Assembly: GCA_019117285.1 (NCBI GenBank)
Contig: DXAA01000007.1
Location: forward strand, 1-64,000
Length of the DNA: 64,000 nucleotides
Source of the DNA: Candidatus Limosilactobacillus intestinigallinarum
Lineage (GTDB): Bacteria; Bacillota; Bacilli; Lactobacillales; Lactobacillaceae
Reading direction: 5' to 3'
A program made the translations under genes and the position numbers. This document shows, piece by piece, positions 46,101 to 55,666 of the stretch (within the stretch, counting starts at the first letter, position 1; every line of letters begins with the position of its first letter). The notes under the pieces were generated by a model. That model was not told the DNA's origin. It saw only the letters and a program-made list of their open reading frames with translations, and ran no database searches.

Positions 46101-47479
46101 CCCACAACTACATGAAGGTCCTCTTCGGTGAGAAGAACGTGTTCCGGGCCGGGACGATCGGGACCGTGGCCGACAAGACCGCTTACGGGTACGTTAAGGC
46201 CTACGAGCGGGACAACGACGTCCAGTTCCGTGGTGCCGAGGAAGACCGGCTCGCCAAGGGGGCCACGGGGGTCAAGCGGACGACCGGGCAACACCCGGCC
46301 GGCATCATCATCGTGCCCGACGACATGGACATCTACGACTTCACACCGGTTCAGTACCCGGCTGATGACCAGAACGCTGCCTGGGAGACCACCCACTTCG
46401 ACTTCCACTCGATCCACGATAACATCCTGAAGATGGATATCCTGGGTCACGATGACCCGACGATGATCCGTGCGCTCCAGGACCTGTCCGGGATCAACCC
46501 GCGGACCATCCCGATGAATGATCCCGGGGTGATGTCGCTCTTCTCCAGTCCCAAGCAGCTGGGGGTTACCGAGGAGCAGATCCAGAGTAAGACCGGGACC
46601 CTGGGCTTGCCCGAGTTCGGGACCCGGTTTGTCCGGGGGATGTTAAACGACACCCACCCGAAGAACTACTCCCAGCTTCTCCAGATCTCTGGCCTATCGC
46701 ACGGAACCGGGGTGTGGTTGGACAACGCCCAGGAGCTGATCAAGGAGGGGACGGCGACGATTGCCAACGTGATTGGTTGTCGTGATAACATCATGACCGA
46801 CCTGATCCACTACGGTCTGGACTCGGAAACCTCCTTCCAGGTGATGGAATCCGTCCGTCACGGGCGGGGGATCCCTGACGAGTGGCAGGCCAAGATGCGT
46901 AAGGCCAATGTGCCCCAGTGGTACATGGACTCCTGTCTGAAGATTAAGTACATGTTCCCACGGGCCCACGCGGCGGCCTACGTCCTGATGGCCCTGCGGA
47001 TTGCCTACTTCAAGGTCTACTTCCCACTGGTCTACTACTGTGCCTTCTTCTCCGTTCGGGCCGACGACTTTGACGTGGTCGCCATGGCCCACGGTAAGGA
47101 CGCGGTCAAGCACCGGATGGCCGAGATCAACGAGCAGGGGAATGATGCCAGTGCCAAGGACAAGAGCCTGCTGACGATCCTCGAGCTGGCCAACGAGATG
47201 CTAGAGCGGGGGTTCAAGTTCAAGATGGTTGACCTTAACCGTTCGGATGCCGCCAACTGGCTGATCGACGGTGACAGCCTGATTGCCCCGTTCCGGGCCG
47301 TGCCTGGCTTGGGCTTGAACGTGGCCAAGCAAATCGTGGCCGCCCGCGAGGAGAAGCCCTTCCTGTCCAAGGAGGACCTCGCTGAGCGGGGGAAGGTTTC
47401 CAAGACCTTGATTGACTTTCTGACGGAAAATCATGTTCTGGACGGGTTGCCGGACGAGAACCAGCTGAGTCTCTTTTAA
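43151..47479 (+). CDS. polC: DNA polymerase III PolC-type alpha subunit
   Basis: A 1442-residue replicative polymerase with built-in proofreading, the Gram-positive main replicase. Domains in order: N-terminal domain, OB fold (about 235-320), PHP domain ([12 protein letters not shown], about 340), an inserted DEDDh exonuclease (FDVETTGL about 427 to [15 protein letters not shown] about 575), and the rest of PHP. Then come the polymerase palm, with a four-Cys zinc site (CPKC...CPKC, about 917), and fingers. The GTG start has AGGAGG. A strong terminator follows. It acts with the clamp loader containing HolA. Confidence 0.98.
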   Translation: MGLNRHELFAKLLEQIHFPEKGAAAFQNAAIQSVVVHKNSRVWEFHLIFRQALPFNLFREFTAALERGFSDIAGVKVKISSPMTELDQEKIADYWEYIVNTTAHDSAMLQQACLQTSPEVKDGRVTLVVENEIVKKMLVEKLLDRIEHRYQELGFPQFRIHPFVDQSASQEKIKELKAKHEADDAALAAKAMAQIKKNNARAKTKQKQAAAPAEGPAQLGRVINDKEDVTQMKDIQGEERSVVVEGYVFNAEVRELRSGRQLLTFEITDYTSSFAVKKFSRNTEDEAQFANIKPGIWLKVRGPVQEDTWMHDLVINAYDINQVQHAARQDQAPADDKRIELHAHTEMSQMDATNSITELAQRAHQWGQPAIAVTDHGNVQAFPEAFKAANKFGIKMLYGMEANVVDDGVPLVYNENHEILLDNTYVIFDVETTGLSAIYDKVIELSATKMKDGNVLERFDEFIDPGFPLSEQTTQLTSITDEMVHGSKSEEEVFKMFKDFCDGCIIAGHNVSFDMGFMNTGYRRHGMEEITQPVIDTLPLARFLYPNLRSYRLNTLSKKFKVALEHHHRANYDAEATGHLLYKFLKDAEKRYDIRYVDDLNKHMAENDAYKHARPFHATLLAQTQAGLKNLFKLVSFSNVKYFHRVPRIPRTLLTKYREGILIGTACSSGEVFTAMMEKGYAPALKKARYYDFIEVQPKPNYAPLLEQHVISDEAHLEDILKNMVKLGDDLDKPVVATGDVHYLDKHDGVYRKILINSQGGANPLNRTHRPDVHFRTTDEMLKEFSFLGDEKAHEIVVDNTHQVADMVDDDIRPVKDRLYTPHMKGAEQEIQDRTWHTAKAWYGDPLPKIVRDRVRLELNSIVKNGFSVIYLIAQRLVAKSNKDGYLVGSRGSVGSSVVATLSGITEVNPLPPHYRCPKCQYTHFYTKGEYSSGFDLPERHCPKCGTLLVKDGHDIPFQTFLGFKGNKVPDIDLNFSGDYQPIAHNYMKVLFGEKNVFRAGTIGTVADKTAYGYVKAYERDNDVQFRGAEEDRLAKGATGVKRTTGQHPAGIIIVPDDMDIYDFTPVQYPADDQNAAWETTHFDFHSIHDNILKMDILGHDDPTMIRALQDLSGINPRTIPMNDPGVMSLFSSPKQLGVTEEQIQSKTGTLGLPEFGTRFVRGMLNDTHPKNYSQLLQISGLSHGTGVWLDNAQELIKEGTATIANVIGCRDNIMTDLIHYGLDSETSFQVMESVRHGRGIPDEWQAKMRKANVPQWYMDSCLKIKYMFPRAHAAAYVLMALRIAYFKVYFPLVYYCAFFSVRADDFDVVAMAHGKDAVKHRMAEINEQGNDASAKDKSLLTILELANEMLERGFKFKMVDLNRSDAANWLIDGDSLIAPFRAVPGLGLNVAKQIVAAREEKPFLSKEDLAERGKVSKTLIDFLTENHVLDGLPDENQLSLF

Positions 47480-47490
47480 CCGATTTGAAA

Positions 47491-47537
47491 CAAGCGCGTG
47501 ACGAATGCAAATTGCTTCGTTAACGCGCTTGTTTTCG
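47491..47537 (+). terminator. Intrinsic terminator of the uppS-polC operon
   Basis: CAAGCGCGT pairs with ACGCGCTTG, with inner ACGAA/TTCGT pairs, followed by a T-rich tract. Confidence 0.9.
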
Positions 47538-47538
47538 T

Positions 47539-47567
47539 TTGTCATCGGCGTCCTTTTATGCTAAACT
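47539..47567 (+). promoter_or_regulatory. rimP-nusA-infB operon promoter
   Basis: TTGTCA (47539-47544) and TAAACT (47562-47567) with 17-nt spacing, just after the polC terminator. Confidence 0.65.
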
Positions 47568-47590
47568 TAATTATGGTAAATAACTCGTGG

Positions 47591-47617
47591 GAGTGAGCAG
47601 CAATGCTCGCTCTTTTT
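47591..47617 (+). terminator. Leader hairpin with T tract (attenuator) before rimP
   Basis: GAGTGAGCA and TGCTCGCTC pair (one wobble) over GCAA and are followed by five Ts, between the promoter and the first gene. It has the form of a terminator and may attenuate the operon, plausibly through NusA. Confidence 0.75.
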
Positions 47618-47642
47618 ATTGCAAACGATGGAGGTGACACAT

Positions 47643-48116
47643 TTGAGTACTGTTGTTGAAACGGTAACGGCACTTGTTAAGCCAATTCTAGCTGAGCACA
47701 ACTTCTACCTGTACGATATGGAATTCGTCAAAGAGGGGAAGAGCTGGTACCTGCGCGTTTACATCGACAAGGACGGCGGGATTACCCTGAACGATTGTGC
47801 CGCGGTCAGTGATGAGCTGAGCGAGGCCCTGGATAATGTCGAGCCCGACCCGATTCCCCAGGCCTACTTCCTGGAGGTTTCATCACCGGGTGCGGAACGG
47901 CCACTGCGCAATGAAGAGGACTATCAGCGGGCGGTCAACGACTACATTCACGTCTCCCTGTACCAACAGATCAACGGTAAAAAGGTCTACGAGGGAACCC
48001 TGACAAAGTTGACGGATAAGGAACTGACCCTCGACTACCTGGATAAGACCCGGCACCGGCAGGTCGTTATCGACCGGAGCAAGGTTGCCCAGGCCCGGTT
48101 GGCAATCAAGTTTTAG
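47643..48116 (+). CDS. rimP: Ribosome maturation factor RimP
   Basis: A 157-residue factor for 30S subunit maturation. The family pattern [28 protein letters not shown] and [11 protein letters not shown] is clear. The frame is open from 47619, but the TTG at 47643 lies 6 nt after a strong GGAGGTGA, while upstream starts would include that site in coding sequence. First gene of the rimP-nusA-ylxR-ylxQ-infB-rbfA cluster. Confidence 0.94.
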   Translation: MSTVVETVTALVKPILAEHNFYLYDMEFVKEGKSWYLRVYIDKDGGITLNDCAAVSDELSEALDNVEPDPIPQAYFLEVSSPGAERPLRNEEDYQRAVNDYIHVSLYQQINGKKVYEGTLTKLTDKELTLDYLDKTRHRQVVIDRSKVAQARLAIKF

Positions 48117-48133
48117 TTAAAGGAGTGTCTCAA

Positions 48134-49408
48134 GTGAGCAAATCAAGAGTCAATGAGGAAATGATTGGCGCCCTTAATTACCTGGAAAAGGAAAAGGGGA
48201 TCAAGAAGGAAGTCGTGATCGAGGCCCTGGAACAGGCCCTGGAAACGGCTTACAAGCAGAACTACGGTGAGAAGAACGTGGAAGTTGAATTCAACTCACT
48301 TACCGGTAACATCAAGGTCTACGCTGTTAAGACGATCACCGACGATGAGGAAGCGGTTGAAAACGACAGTAACGAATTCATGAGCCTGGCGGATGCCCGC
48401 AAGCTCCCCCACGGCCAGGGTTACGACGTCGGTGATGAAATCCGTGAAGAGGTAACACCACGGAACTTCGGTCGGATCGCCGCCCAGACCGCCAAGCAGG
48501 TGGTCATGCAGCGGCTGCGTGAGGAAGAGCGTAAGATCATCTACGACAAGTACAAGACCTACGAAAACGAGATCATCACCGGTGAGGTTTCCCGTGAGGA
48601 TCGCCGGTTCACCTACGTGGACCTCGGCGATGGCGTTGAGGGGGCCATGGGCTTCCGTGACAAGATGCCAAACGAACACTACCACGTTCACGACCGGATC
48701 CAGGTCTACGTCTCCAAGGTCAATGATGACCGGCGTGGTCCCCAGATCTACGTCAGCCGGACCGCTCCGGAACTGCTAAAGCGGCTCTTCGAACGGGAAG
48801 TGCCAGAGATCAAGGATGGCACGGTCCTGATCGAGAACATCGCGCGGGAGGCCGGTGACCGGGCCAAGGTGGCGGTCTACTCCAACGACCCGAACGTTGA
48901 CCCCGTCGGCACCTGTGTCGGCCCTCGTGGTTCCCGGGTTCAGGCGATTGTCAATGAGCTGGACGGTGAGAACATGGACATCGTGGAATACGTCAAGGAC
49001 CCGGCCAAGTTTATCGCCAACGCCCTGAACCCGGCCGATGTCTTAGATGTCATCTTCAACGAGCCAGAACCACAGGACGAACCGGCCACGGATGTTACTG
49101 ACGAGGAAGCACCGGCCGCAGATGGTGACGAGGATACTGCCGCAACGACAGAGAACGAAGATAGCGTGACAACGCCAAAGGAAGCCGAACGCTCCTGCAC
49201 CGTCGTGGTTCCGGACAACCAGCTGTCCCTGGCCATCGGGAAGCGCGGTCAGAACGCCCGGCTGGCAGCCCGGTTGACCAAGTACAAGATCGACATCAAG
49301 TCCGAATCCGAGATGGAAGAACTCCAGAATCAGGAAGATGACGCCAGCGATGTTGAACCTGACACGACCGACGAGACCGACAGCCAATCATCAACGGACG
49401 CCGAATAA
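48134..49408 (+). CDS. nusA: Transcription termination/antitermination factor NusA
   Basis: A 424-residue RNA polymerase-associated factor: N-terminal domain, S1 domain (about 135-200), then two KH domains (VGPRGSRVQAIVNEL and LAIGKRGQNARLAARLT). An acidic stretch of about 40 residues (about 315-355) separates the KH domains, where most homologues have a very short linker. A second acidic tail (about 395-424) follows KH2. The GTG at 48134 is preferred over the GTG at 48125 because AAAGGAGTG would otherwise overlap the start. Confidence 0.95.
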   Translation: MSKSRVNEEMIGALNYLEKEKGIKKEVVIEALEQALETAYKQNYGEKNVEVEFNSLTGNIKVYAVKTITDDEEAVENDSNEFMSLADARKLPHGQGYDVGDEIREEVTPRNFGRIAAQTAKQVVMQRLREEERKIIYDKYKTYENEIITGEVSREDRRFTYVDLGDGVEGAMGFRDKMPNEHYHVHDRIQVYVSKVNDDRRGPQIYVSRTAPELLKRLFEREVPEIKDGTVLIENIAREAGDRAKVAVYSNDPNVDPVGTCVGPRGSRVQAIVNELDGENMDIVEYVKDPAKFIANALNPADVLDVIFNEPEPQDEPATDVTDEEAPAADGDEDTAATTENEDSVTTPKEAERSCTVVVPDNQLSLAIGKRGQNARLAARLTKYKIDIKSESEMEELQNQEDDASDVEPDTTDETDSQSSTDAE

Positions 49409-49435
49409 TCAAGCTTAAGCAGCGGGGTGAAAATA

Positions 49436-49741
49436 ATGAAAAAGAGAAAAGTACCGATGCGCAAGGATATTGTCACTGGTGAAATGATGCCCAAGCGGCA
49501 ACTGATCCGGGTGGTCAAGAACAAGGAAGGCGAGGTATCCCTCGATCCCACCGGCAAGAAGGCCGGCCGGGGCGCCTACATCGCGGTCGATGTTGAGATC
49601 GCCAAGCGGGCCAAGGCAGAAAAAACCTTTGAGAAGGCCTTTCATGTTACACTGGATGATGGATTCTATGATGAACTGATCCAGTACACGGACCACCTGC
49701 AGGCACGGCAGGAATTATTTGGAAAAGATGCCCAAAAGTAA
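49436..49741 (+). CDS. ylxR: YlxR/RnpM family RNA-binding protein
   Basis: A 101-residue protein with the YlxR fold (RKVPMRKDIVTGEMMPKRQLIRVV, GRGAYI). The Bacillus homologue has been reported to bind RNase P RNA. The ATG at 49436 is chosen because GGGGTG lies at proper spacing; a GTG 9 nt earlier overlaps that site. The 3' end overlaps ylxQ by about 14 nt. Confidence 0.92.
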   Translation: MKKRKVPMRKDIVTGEMMPKRQLIRVVKNKEGEVSLDPTGKKAGRGAYIAVDVEIAKRAKAEKTFEKAFHVTLDDGFYDELIQYTDHLQARQELFGKDAQK

Positions 49742-50042
49742 TCAACAAGCAGTCCTCAACCTACTGGGATTAGCCCGGCGTGCCGGTCAGCTGACCAGTG
49801 GGGAAGGAATCGTCTTAAAGAATATTCAAACTAACAAGGCAAAGTTTGTGTTTTTAGCAAGTGATGCTGGGGCGGCGAGTGCCAAGAAGTTTACCGATAA
49901 GTGCAGCTTCTACCACGTCCCGTACTGCCAGCAATTTACTAGAAAGCAGCTCAGTCAGGCAACGGGTCAGGCAAGAACCGTTTTTGGTGTAATGCAATCT
50001 GGATTTGCAAGAAAGTTTGAGGATTTAACAACAATGGAATAA
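49728..50042 (+). CDS. ylxQ: L7Ae-family ribosomal/RNA-binding protein YlxQ
   Basis: A 104-residue L7Ae/L30e/S12e/Gadd45-type protein ([34 protein letters not shown]) expected to bind kink-turn RNA. Two starts are plausible: ATG at 49728, or TTG at 49719 with AGGA 5-6 nt upstream, which would add three residues. Located between ylxR and infB as in other Bacilli. Confidence 0.92.
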   Translation: MPKSNQQAVLNLLGLARRAGQLTSGEGIVLKNIQTNKAKFVFLASDAGAASAKKFTDKCSFYHVPYCQQFTRKQLSQATGQARTVFGVMQSGFARKFEDLTTME

Positions 50043-50055
50043 GGAGCGTGAGCGT

Positions 50056-52356
50056 ATGGCCAAGGAACGAATTTACGAACTAGCAAAAGAGCTCAAGATG
50101 CCAAGTAAGGACTTGGTAACGGTAGCAAAGCAACAGGGAATGGCGATCAAGAGCCACATGTCCTCGGTGACCCCGGACCAGGCCAACCAGCTGCGTAATG
50201 CAGTCAAGGGGCAATCGGGAGCCAAGAAGGGCCAGGCAAACAGTGCGGCTAAGGCGACGAAGCACACTGCCAAGCACGAAAACAAGCCCGCTAAGCAGGC
50301 CGCTGACCACCAGGAGCACAAGAAGAACCATGGTGACAAGCACCAGGCCAACCAGCATGCGGATCGTCACAGCAACGACCAGCACCAGGGCAAGCAGGAA
50401 CATCAGGGCCACAAGAATGAACACAACAACCAACACCGCAACGGTGGCGGTCGGTTCGGTGGCAGCCTGAACACCAACGATAACCGGCGGGGTGGCCGCT
50501 TCAACAAGAAGAACAAGAAGCGCAACAAGCACAATAAGAACCGCCGAATGCGGGAGGTTGAACACAAGCAACCAACCCAGCGGAAGGACAAGCCGTTACC
50601 GGACATCCTGGAATACAGCGAAGGGATGAATGCTCAAGACCTGGGGAAGCTGTTGCACCGGTCCCCAGCCGAGATCATCAAGAAGCTCTTCATGCTTGGG
50701 GTCATGATCAACCAAAACCAATCCCTAGACAAGGATACAATCGAACTGTTGGCTGCTGACTACGGCATCGAGGCCAAGGAGAAGGTCGAGGTCGATGTTT
50801 CCGATATCGACAAGATCTTCGAGGAAGAGCAGAGCAACACCAACCACCTCGTTTCGCGGCCACCAGTTGTTACCGTCATGGGTCACGTTGACCACGGTAA
50901 GACGACCCTGCTGGATAAGCTGCGTCACTCCCACGTCACCGCTCATGAAGCCGGGGGGATCACCCAGGAAATCGGTGCCTACCAGGTCCACTACAATGAC
51001 CACCTGATCACCTTCCTGGATACCCCAGGACACGCGGCCTTCACCGAGATGCGGGCCCGTGGTGCCAACATCACCGACATCACTGTCCTGGTGGTTGCCG
51101 CTGATGATGGGGTCATGCCGCAAACTGTTGAGGCCATCCACCACGCCCAGGCTGCCAAGACGCCAATCATTGTGGCGGTCAACAAGATTGATAAGCCGGG
51201 TGCTAACCCCGACCGGGTTACCGAAGAGCTGGCCAAGTACAATCTGATCCCAGAAGACTGGGGTGGGGACACGATCTTCGTCAAGATTTCCGCTAAGTTC
51301 GGTAAGAACCTGGATGAACTGCTCGATATGATCCTTCTCCAGGCCGAAATGATGGAACTGAAGGCTAACCCAGACCAGAATGCTGCCGGTTCCGTTGTGG
51401 AAGCCCGGCTGGACCAAGGGAAGGGTTCCGTGGCCACCGTGCTGATCCAACAGGGGACCCTGCACGTCGGAGACCCAATCGTGGTTGGTAACACCTACGG
51501 CCGGGTCCGGACGATGACCAATGAAAACGGTCGGCGGATCAAGGCCGCAACCCCAGCTACGCCAGTTGAGATCACCGGTCTCAATGAAGTTCCCGAAGCC
51601 GGGGACCGGTTCGTCGTCTTTGATGATGAAAAGACGGCCCGGGCTGCCGGTGAAGCACGGGCAAAGCGGGCCCAGGATAAGGAACGGCAGAAGACCTCCC
51701 ACGTTACTCTGGACAACCTCTTTGCCACGATGAAGAAGGGGAAGATGAAGACCCTGCCGATCATCATCAAGGCCGATGTGCAGGGGTCCGTTGAGGCCCT
51801 GAGTCAGAGCCTGCAGAAGATCAAGGTTGACGGTGTCCGGGTCGACATTATCCACCAGGCCGTCGGGGCGATCAGTCAGAGTGACGTTACCTTAGCCGAG
51901 GCTTCCAACGCCGTCATCATTGGGTTCAACGTCCGGCCGACCCCGGTTGCCAAGTCCCTGGCTGATTCCAGCAACATCGATATCCGTCTCCACCGGGTCA
52001 TCTACAAGGCCATTGAAGAGGTTGAGGACGCCATGAAGGGGATGCTGGAGCCCGTCTACGAAGAAGAGACGATCGGTGAAGTGGAAGTTCGCCAGATCTA
52101 CAAGGCCTCCAAGGTCGGCACGATTGCCGGTGGGATGGTCACCTCTGGTAAGATTACCCGCGACTCCAAGGTTCGCCTGGTCCGTGACGGTGTGGTTGTC
52201 TACGAGGGTGAACTCGGCAGCCTAAAGCGGTTCAAGGACGACGTCAAGGAAGTCAAGGCCGGCTTCGAGTGTGGGTTGACGATCGCCAACTACAATGACA
52301 TCAAGGAAAAGGATGTCATCGAGGCCTACCGGATGAAGGAAGTTCCAGTTAAGTAA
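50056..52356 (+). CDS. infB: Translation initiation factor IF-2
   Basis: A 766-residue GTPase that brings initiator tRNA to the 30S subunit. A short IF2_N domain is followed by a low-complexity linker (about 55-180) very rich in His, Asn, Lys and Gln. A second IF2_N region, the GTPase domain ([10 protein letters not shown] about 276, [12 protein letters not shown]) and domains II-IV complete it. The linker composition is more His/Asn-rich than usual but lies in the variable region of IF-2. Confidence 0.98.
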   Translation: MAKERIYELAKELKMPSKDLVTVAKQQGMAIKSHMSSVTPDQANQLRNAVKGQSGAKKGQANSAAKATKHTAKHENKPAKQAADHQEHKKNHGDKHQANQHADRHSNDQHQGKQEHQGHKNEHNNQHRNGGGRFGGSLNTNDNRRGGRFNKKNKKRNKHNKNRRMREVEHKQPTQRKDKPLPDILEYSEGMNAQDLGKLLHRSPAEIIKKLFMLGVMINQNQSLDKDTIELLAADYGIEAKEKVEVDVSDIDKIFEEEQSNTNHLVSRPPVVTVMGHVDHGKTTLLDKLRHSHVTAHEAGGITQEIGAYQVHYNDHLITFLDTPGHAAFTEMRARGANITDITVLVVAADDGVMPQTVEAIHHAQAAKTPIIVAVNKIDKPGANPDRVTEELAKYNLIPEDWGGDTIFVKISAKFGKNLDELLDMILLQAEMMELKANPDQNAAGSVVEARLDQGKGSVATVLIQQGTLHVGDPIVVGNTYGRVRTMTNENGRRIKAATPATPVEITGLNEVPEAGDRFVVFDDEKTARAAGEARAKRAQDKERQKTSHVTLDNLFATMKKGKMKTLPIIIKADVQGSVEALSQSLQKIKVDGVRVDIIHQAVGAISQSDVTLAEASNAVIIGFNVRPTPVAKSLADSSNIDIRLHRVIYKAIEEVEDAMKGMLEPVYEEETIGEVEVRQIYKASKVGTIAGGMVTSGKITRDSKVRLVRDGVVVYEGELGSLKRFKDDVKEVKAGFECGLTIANYNDIKEKDVIEAYRMKEVPVK

Positions 52357-52373
52357 AACTGAAGGAGAAGAAT

Positions 52374-52733
52374 ATGCCAAGTAAACAATTTCGGGTTGAC
52401 CGACTCGCCGGTGAGATCCAGCGCGAAGTTGATGACATCCTCTTGAAGCGGGTGCGCGATCCCCGGGTGAAGGGTATCACCATCACGGGTGTCGACGTTA
52501 CGGGTGACCTGCAGCAGGCAACCATCTACTACAGCCTGCTCTCGGACCTGGCGTCGGATGGTGAGAAGGCCCAGGCCGGCTTAGACAAGGCGACCGGTCT
52601 GATCCGCAGTGAGCTGGGGAGCCGGCTCAACATCTTCAAGACCCCGGCAATCAAGTTCGAACGGGACAAGTCGATTGCCTACGGGAGCCGGATTGATCAG
52701 TTGATCAACCAGCTGCATCAACAGGAGAAGTAA
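52374..52733 (+). CDS. rbfA: Ribosome-binding factor A
   Basis: A 119-residue KH-fold factor for late 30S maturation. [17 protein letters not shown] at the N-terminus and the [18 protein letters not shown] strand are typical. AAGGAGAAG precedes the ATG. It ends the infB operon before a terminator. Confidence 0.96.
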   Translation: MPSKQFRVDRLAGEIQREVDDILLKRVRDPRVKGITITGVDVTGDLQQATIYYSLLSDLASDGEKAQAGLDKATGLIRSELGSRLNIFKTPAIKFERDKSIAYGSRIDQLINQLHQQEK

Positions 52734-52739
52734 GTAATG

Positions 52740-52764
52740 GCGGGGATGTTTTCCCCGCTTTTAT
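52740..52764 (+). terminator. Terminator after rbfA
   Basis: GCGGGGA pairs with TCCCCGC over a 5-nt loop, followed by TTTTATT. Confidence 0.82.
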
Positions 52765-52780
52765 TGTGGAGGAATGAGTT

Positions 52781-53686
52781 ATGGATGGAATTATCCCATT
52801 GTACAAGGAGCGGGGGATGACCAGTTTTGACTGTGTCAGCCGCCTGCGCCGAATCCTGCATACCAAGAAGATCGGCCACTCCGGTACCCTGGACCCGTCC
52901 GTGGACGGGGTCCTGCCGATCTGCGTGGGCAGTGCGACTAAGGTGGTACCCTATTTGATGGCATCCGGCAAGAACTATCAGGGGGAGCTGCTGATCGGGG
53001 AGGCCACGACCACCGAGGATCTCGACGGCGAGATCATCGCCGCCCAGCCGGTCACCAGTGAGATTCCACCGGCCGCCATTCGTGAGCAGATGGCCACGCT
53101 GACCGGGGAGATCACCCAGATTCCCCCGATGTATTCCGCGGTCAAGGTCAAGGGGAAGCGCCTCTACGAGTATGCCCGGGCCGGCGAGACCGTGGAGCGC
53201 CCAGTCCGCCGGGTCACCATCGACAAGTTTGAACTGCTGGGCAGTAAGTATGACCCGACCGTCAAACAGCAGCGGGTCCGCTTCAACGTGGTTTGCAGCA
53301 AGGGAACCTACGTCCGGACCCTGGTGGTTGAGCTGGCCAAGCGCCTCGGTTATCCGGGGACAATGAGCTGGTTGACCCGGCTGGCCAGCGGAGGCTTCAC
53401 CCTCGACCAGACCCTCAGCCTGACCGATGTCCAGGACGCGGTCACGGCCGGGACGATTGACCACTATCTCTATCCCTTGGATTACGCCCTGCATGACTAT
53501 CCGGCGGTGGACCTGACCGAAGCCCAGTGGCACGCCGTCCAGAACGGGGGCTGGTTGAAGCCAACCGAGCTGGCCACTGATGCACAGGAACTGGTCCTGA
53601 AGTATAATAAACAGGTAAAGGCTTTGTACCACCTCGACCAACGGCAGGGGGCCTACAAGCCGACCAAGATGTTTTCAACGAAGTAG
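52781..53686 (+). CDS. truB: tRNA pseudouridine(55) synthase
   Basis: A 301-residue enzyme forming pseudouridine-55 in the tRNA T loop. The catalytic Asp is in the GHSGTLDPSVDGVLPICVG motif (about residue 40), and the KGTYVRTL motif lies further on. A C-terminal domain of about 60 residues follows. RBS GGAGG. truB-ribF follows rbfA in many Firmicutes. Confidence 0.97.
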   Translation: MDGIIPLYKERGMTSFDCVSRLRRILHTKKIGHSGTLDPSVDGVLPICVGSATKVVPYLMASGKNYQGELLIGEATTTEDLDGEIIAAQPVTSEIPPAAIREQMATLTGEITQIPPMYSAVKVKGKRLYEYARAGETVERPVRRVTIDKFELLGSKYDPTVKQQRVRFNVVCSKGTYVRTLVVELAKRLGYPGTMSWLTRLASGGFTLDQTLSLTDVQDAVTAGTIDHYLYPLDYALHDYPAVDLTEAQWHAVQNGGWLKPTELATDAQELVLKYNKQVKALYHLDQRQGAYKPTKMFSTK

Positions 53687-53698
53687 GAGGCAAACAAA

Positions 53699-54670
53699 TT
53701 GCAGGTTATCAGAGTTCATCACCCGATTGATCCGAAAATCATTCCGGCAGGGCCGGTGGTGCTCGCCATGGGTTTCTTCGATGGGGTGCACCGGGGTCAC
53801 CAGGCAGTCATCCGGCGGGCCAAGCAGCTGGCTGAGAAGCAGGGGTTACCGCTGGCCGTGCTAACCTACAGTCACGCGCCGGGAATTGCCTACCGTCAGT
53901 ATCCCGGTGGCTTCAAGTACCTGTCGACGACCGCCCGCAAGCTGGAATTGCTCGACCAGCTCGGGGTGGACCTGGTCTACCTGGTCAGCTTTACCTCCAG
54001 CTTCGCCAGCCTGGCGCCCCAGGACTTCGTTGATCAGTACCTGGTCGCCTTCCACAGCCGAGTTGTGGTGGCCGGTTATGACCACACCTATGGCCCGGCC
54101 GCCGTGGCCACCATGGACCGGCTGCCCGCCTATGCCGACGGGCGGTTTGCAGTGGTGACGGTCCCCAAGTTCACGGCTGGTGACTCTCCGGCCAAGGTCG
54201 GCTCGCGGACGATCCGTCAGCTGATCGATGGCGGGGACGTCCAGGCGGCCAACCAAGAGCTGGGTTACTACTACCAAACTACTGGTCTGATCGTTCACGG
54301 CCTGGCCCGGGGCCGGACCCTGGGCTTTCCGACCATCAACGTTGAGACGCCCACACCGGAGCGCCTGCCGGGGATCGGGGTCTACGCCGTCGCTGTCCAG
54401 ATCGGTGGGCGCTGGTACGGTGGCATGGCTAGCGTCGGCCACAATATCACCTTTGGCGACCACAACCAACTGACGGTCGAGATCTACCTCTTTGACTTCG
54501 ACCGGATGGTCTACGGTGAGGAGGTCAAGGTGCGGTGGTACCAGTACCTGCGCGGTGAGCAGAAGTTCGCCGGGGCCGGGGAGCTGGTGGCCCAGATGAA
54601 GCATGACGAGCAGGCGGCCCGGACGGTGGTCCAGAATCCGCCGACATTGGGTGACCAGCTGGTTCATTAG
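53699..54670 (+). CDS. ribF: Bifunctional riboflavin kinase/FAD synthetase
   Basis: A 323-residue two-domain enzyme that phosphorylates riboflavin to FMN and adenylates FMN to FAD. The N-terminal nucleotidyltransferase has GFFDGVHRGHQ. The C-terminal flavokinase has GRTLGFPTINV and the Glu in LTVEIYLFDFD. TTG start with GGAGG 7 nt upstream. No riboswitch is seen. Confidence 0.96.
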   Translation: MQVIRVHHPIDPKIIPAGPVVLAMGFFDGVHRGHQAVIRRAKQLAEKQGLPLAVLTYSHAPGIAYRQYPGGFKYLSTTARKLELLDQLGVDLVYLVSFTSSFASLAPQDFVDQYLVAFHSRVVVAGYDHTYGPAAVATMDRLPAYADGRFAVVTVPKFTAGDSPAKVGSRTIRQLIDGGDVQAANQELGYYYQTTGLIVHGLARGRTLGFPTINVETPTPERLPGIGVYAVAVQIGGRWYGGMASVGHNITFGDHNQLTVEIYLFDFDRMVYGEEVKVRWYQYLRGEQKFAGAGELVAQMKHDEQAARTVVQNPPTLGDQLVH

Positions 54671-54681
54671 TGAAATATAGT

Positions 54682-54723
54682 AAAAGCGTCGATCCGCAGA
54701 TTGAATTGCGGATCGGCGCTTTG
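54682..54723 (+). terminator. Probable terminator after ribF
   Basis: AAAGCGTCGATCCGCA pairs with TGCGGATCGGCGCTTT (one wobble) over an 8-nt loop. The T tract is interrupted (TTTGTTGT). Confidence 0.75.
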
Positions 54724-54746
54724 TTGTCTAATTAGGAATGGTTTGG

Positions 54747-54995
54747 CTAGCGTTGGGTTTCGGGAACCCCTGCGTAGAGGCGGTCGACGACGTCAGCAGC
54801 GGTTGCGATGCGGTGGATAAAGGACATCCCCAGCCCAAAGGAGGCATAGCCGTGGTCGAGGTCGCCGAGTAGCATCCCCTCACGCACGCCACCGTAACGC
54901 CCCGCCTGCTTCCAGACGGCGGGGTGCGTGGCCCCGGCGTAGCTGAGCTTTTCCAGGTGTACTGGTAGCCTGCCGGGAATGGACCGGTAACCACC
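54747..54995 (-). pseudogene. C-terminal remnant of a nitronate monooxygenase/FabK-like oxidoreductase
   Basis: About 80 codons on the - strand end at a TAG (54747). The visible residues WKQAGRYGGVREGMLLGDLDHGYASFGLGMSFIHRIATAADVVDRL resemble the C-terminus of FMN-dependent nitronate monooxygenases, where a small-residue motif and GD precede the last helices. The start of any frame here falls inside the terminator of the TetR operon (54996-55036). There is no ribosome-binding site and the catalytic N-terminal barrel is missing. This looks like what remains after a deletion. The family assignment is by eye. Confidence 0.55.
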
Positions 54996-55036
54996 AAAAA
55001 TAGGGTGCGGAGCATGAACGCTCCGCACCCTATTTG
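54996..55036 (-). terminator. Intrinsic terminator of the TetR-ABC operon
   Basis: AAATAGGGTGCGGAGC and its exact complement form a perfect 16-bp stem with a 6-nt loop, followed by Ts on the - strand. The regulator's TAG stop codon lies inside the stem. Confidence 0.95.
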
Positions 55037-55647
55037 CTTGTCAGGCTGGCAATGATCTGCCTTTGGATCAGGGCCAGGTCGGCCTTGTCACCCGGCACGT
55101 GGAAAAGCTGGGTCTGCAGGGAGTAGGTCAGGATCGGCCCGGTGAAGGCCCGAACAAGCTGGACTGGGGTCAGAGACTGGTTGATTTCGGGGAAAGCGTG
55201 TTGGATGGCCGTCAACTGGGGGAAAACCCCGTTCGGCCCGGTCACTATGTCGCCGTAAAGCTGACCGGTTAGTTGATCGGTCAGGGCTTCCTGGGCGATC
55301 AGGCGAATGAAGTCGAAGTTGGCGGTGATGAACTGAAGCCGGTCGGTCACGACGAAAGCTACCAGCGATTTGAGATCGGCAAAGTCGCCGAGCTGACCGA
55401 AGAAGTTGTGTTTGATCTCGGCCAGCACGGGGTGGAGGAGCTTAGCAAGCAGGTCCTCTTTGGAGGAGAAGTACTTGTAGATCGTGCCCTCACTGACTCC
55501 GGCCTCCCGGGCAATTTTGGCCGTAGTAGTGGCATGAAAACCATTGCTGGCGAAGAGCTTTAGGGCTGTCTTCAGGACCTTCTTCTTGCCGGCCGGCATC
55601 TGGGCCTGGGTAAGTTTTTCTGCGTAATTGGTTAATAGCTGTGACAT
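55030..55647 (-). CDS. TetR/AcrR family transcriptional regulator
   Basis: A 205-residue regulator with an N-terminal helix-turn-helix (about 22-66; ALKLFASNGFHATTTAKIAREAGVSEGTIYKYF) typical of TetR proteins, and a ligand-binding helical domain. The ATG at 55647 follows GAGGTGA; an upstream in-frame ATG at 55695 would overlap the permease gene and has poorer support. It is the last gene of the operon it probably controls, through the twin operators at 57525-57576. Ligand unknown. Confidence 0.92.
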   Translation of the reverse strand: MSQLLTNYAEKLTQAQMPAGKKKVLKTALKLFASNGFHATTTAKIAREAGVSEGTIYKYFSSKEDLLAKLLHPVLAEIKHNFFGQLGDFADLKSLVAFVVTDRLQFITANFDFIRLIAQEALTDQLTGQLYGDIVTGPNGVFPQLTAIQHAFPEINQSLTPVQLVRAFTGPILTYSLQTQLFHVPGDKADLALIQRQIIASLTSK

Positions 55648-55666
55648 TTGTTTCACCTCACCTTCA

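Noticed and set aside
53640-53700. FMN riboswitch before ribF
   Set aside because: ribF follows truB after 12 nt with only a ribosome-binding site between them; there is no room for a riboswitch.
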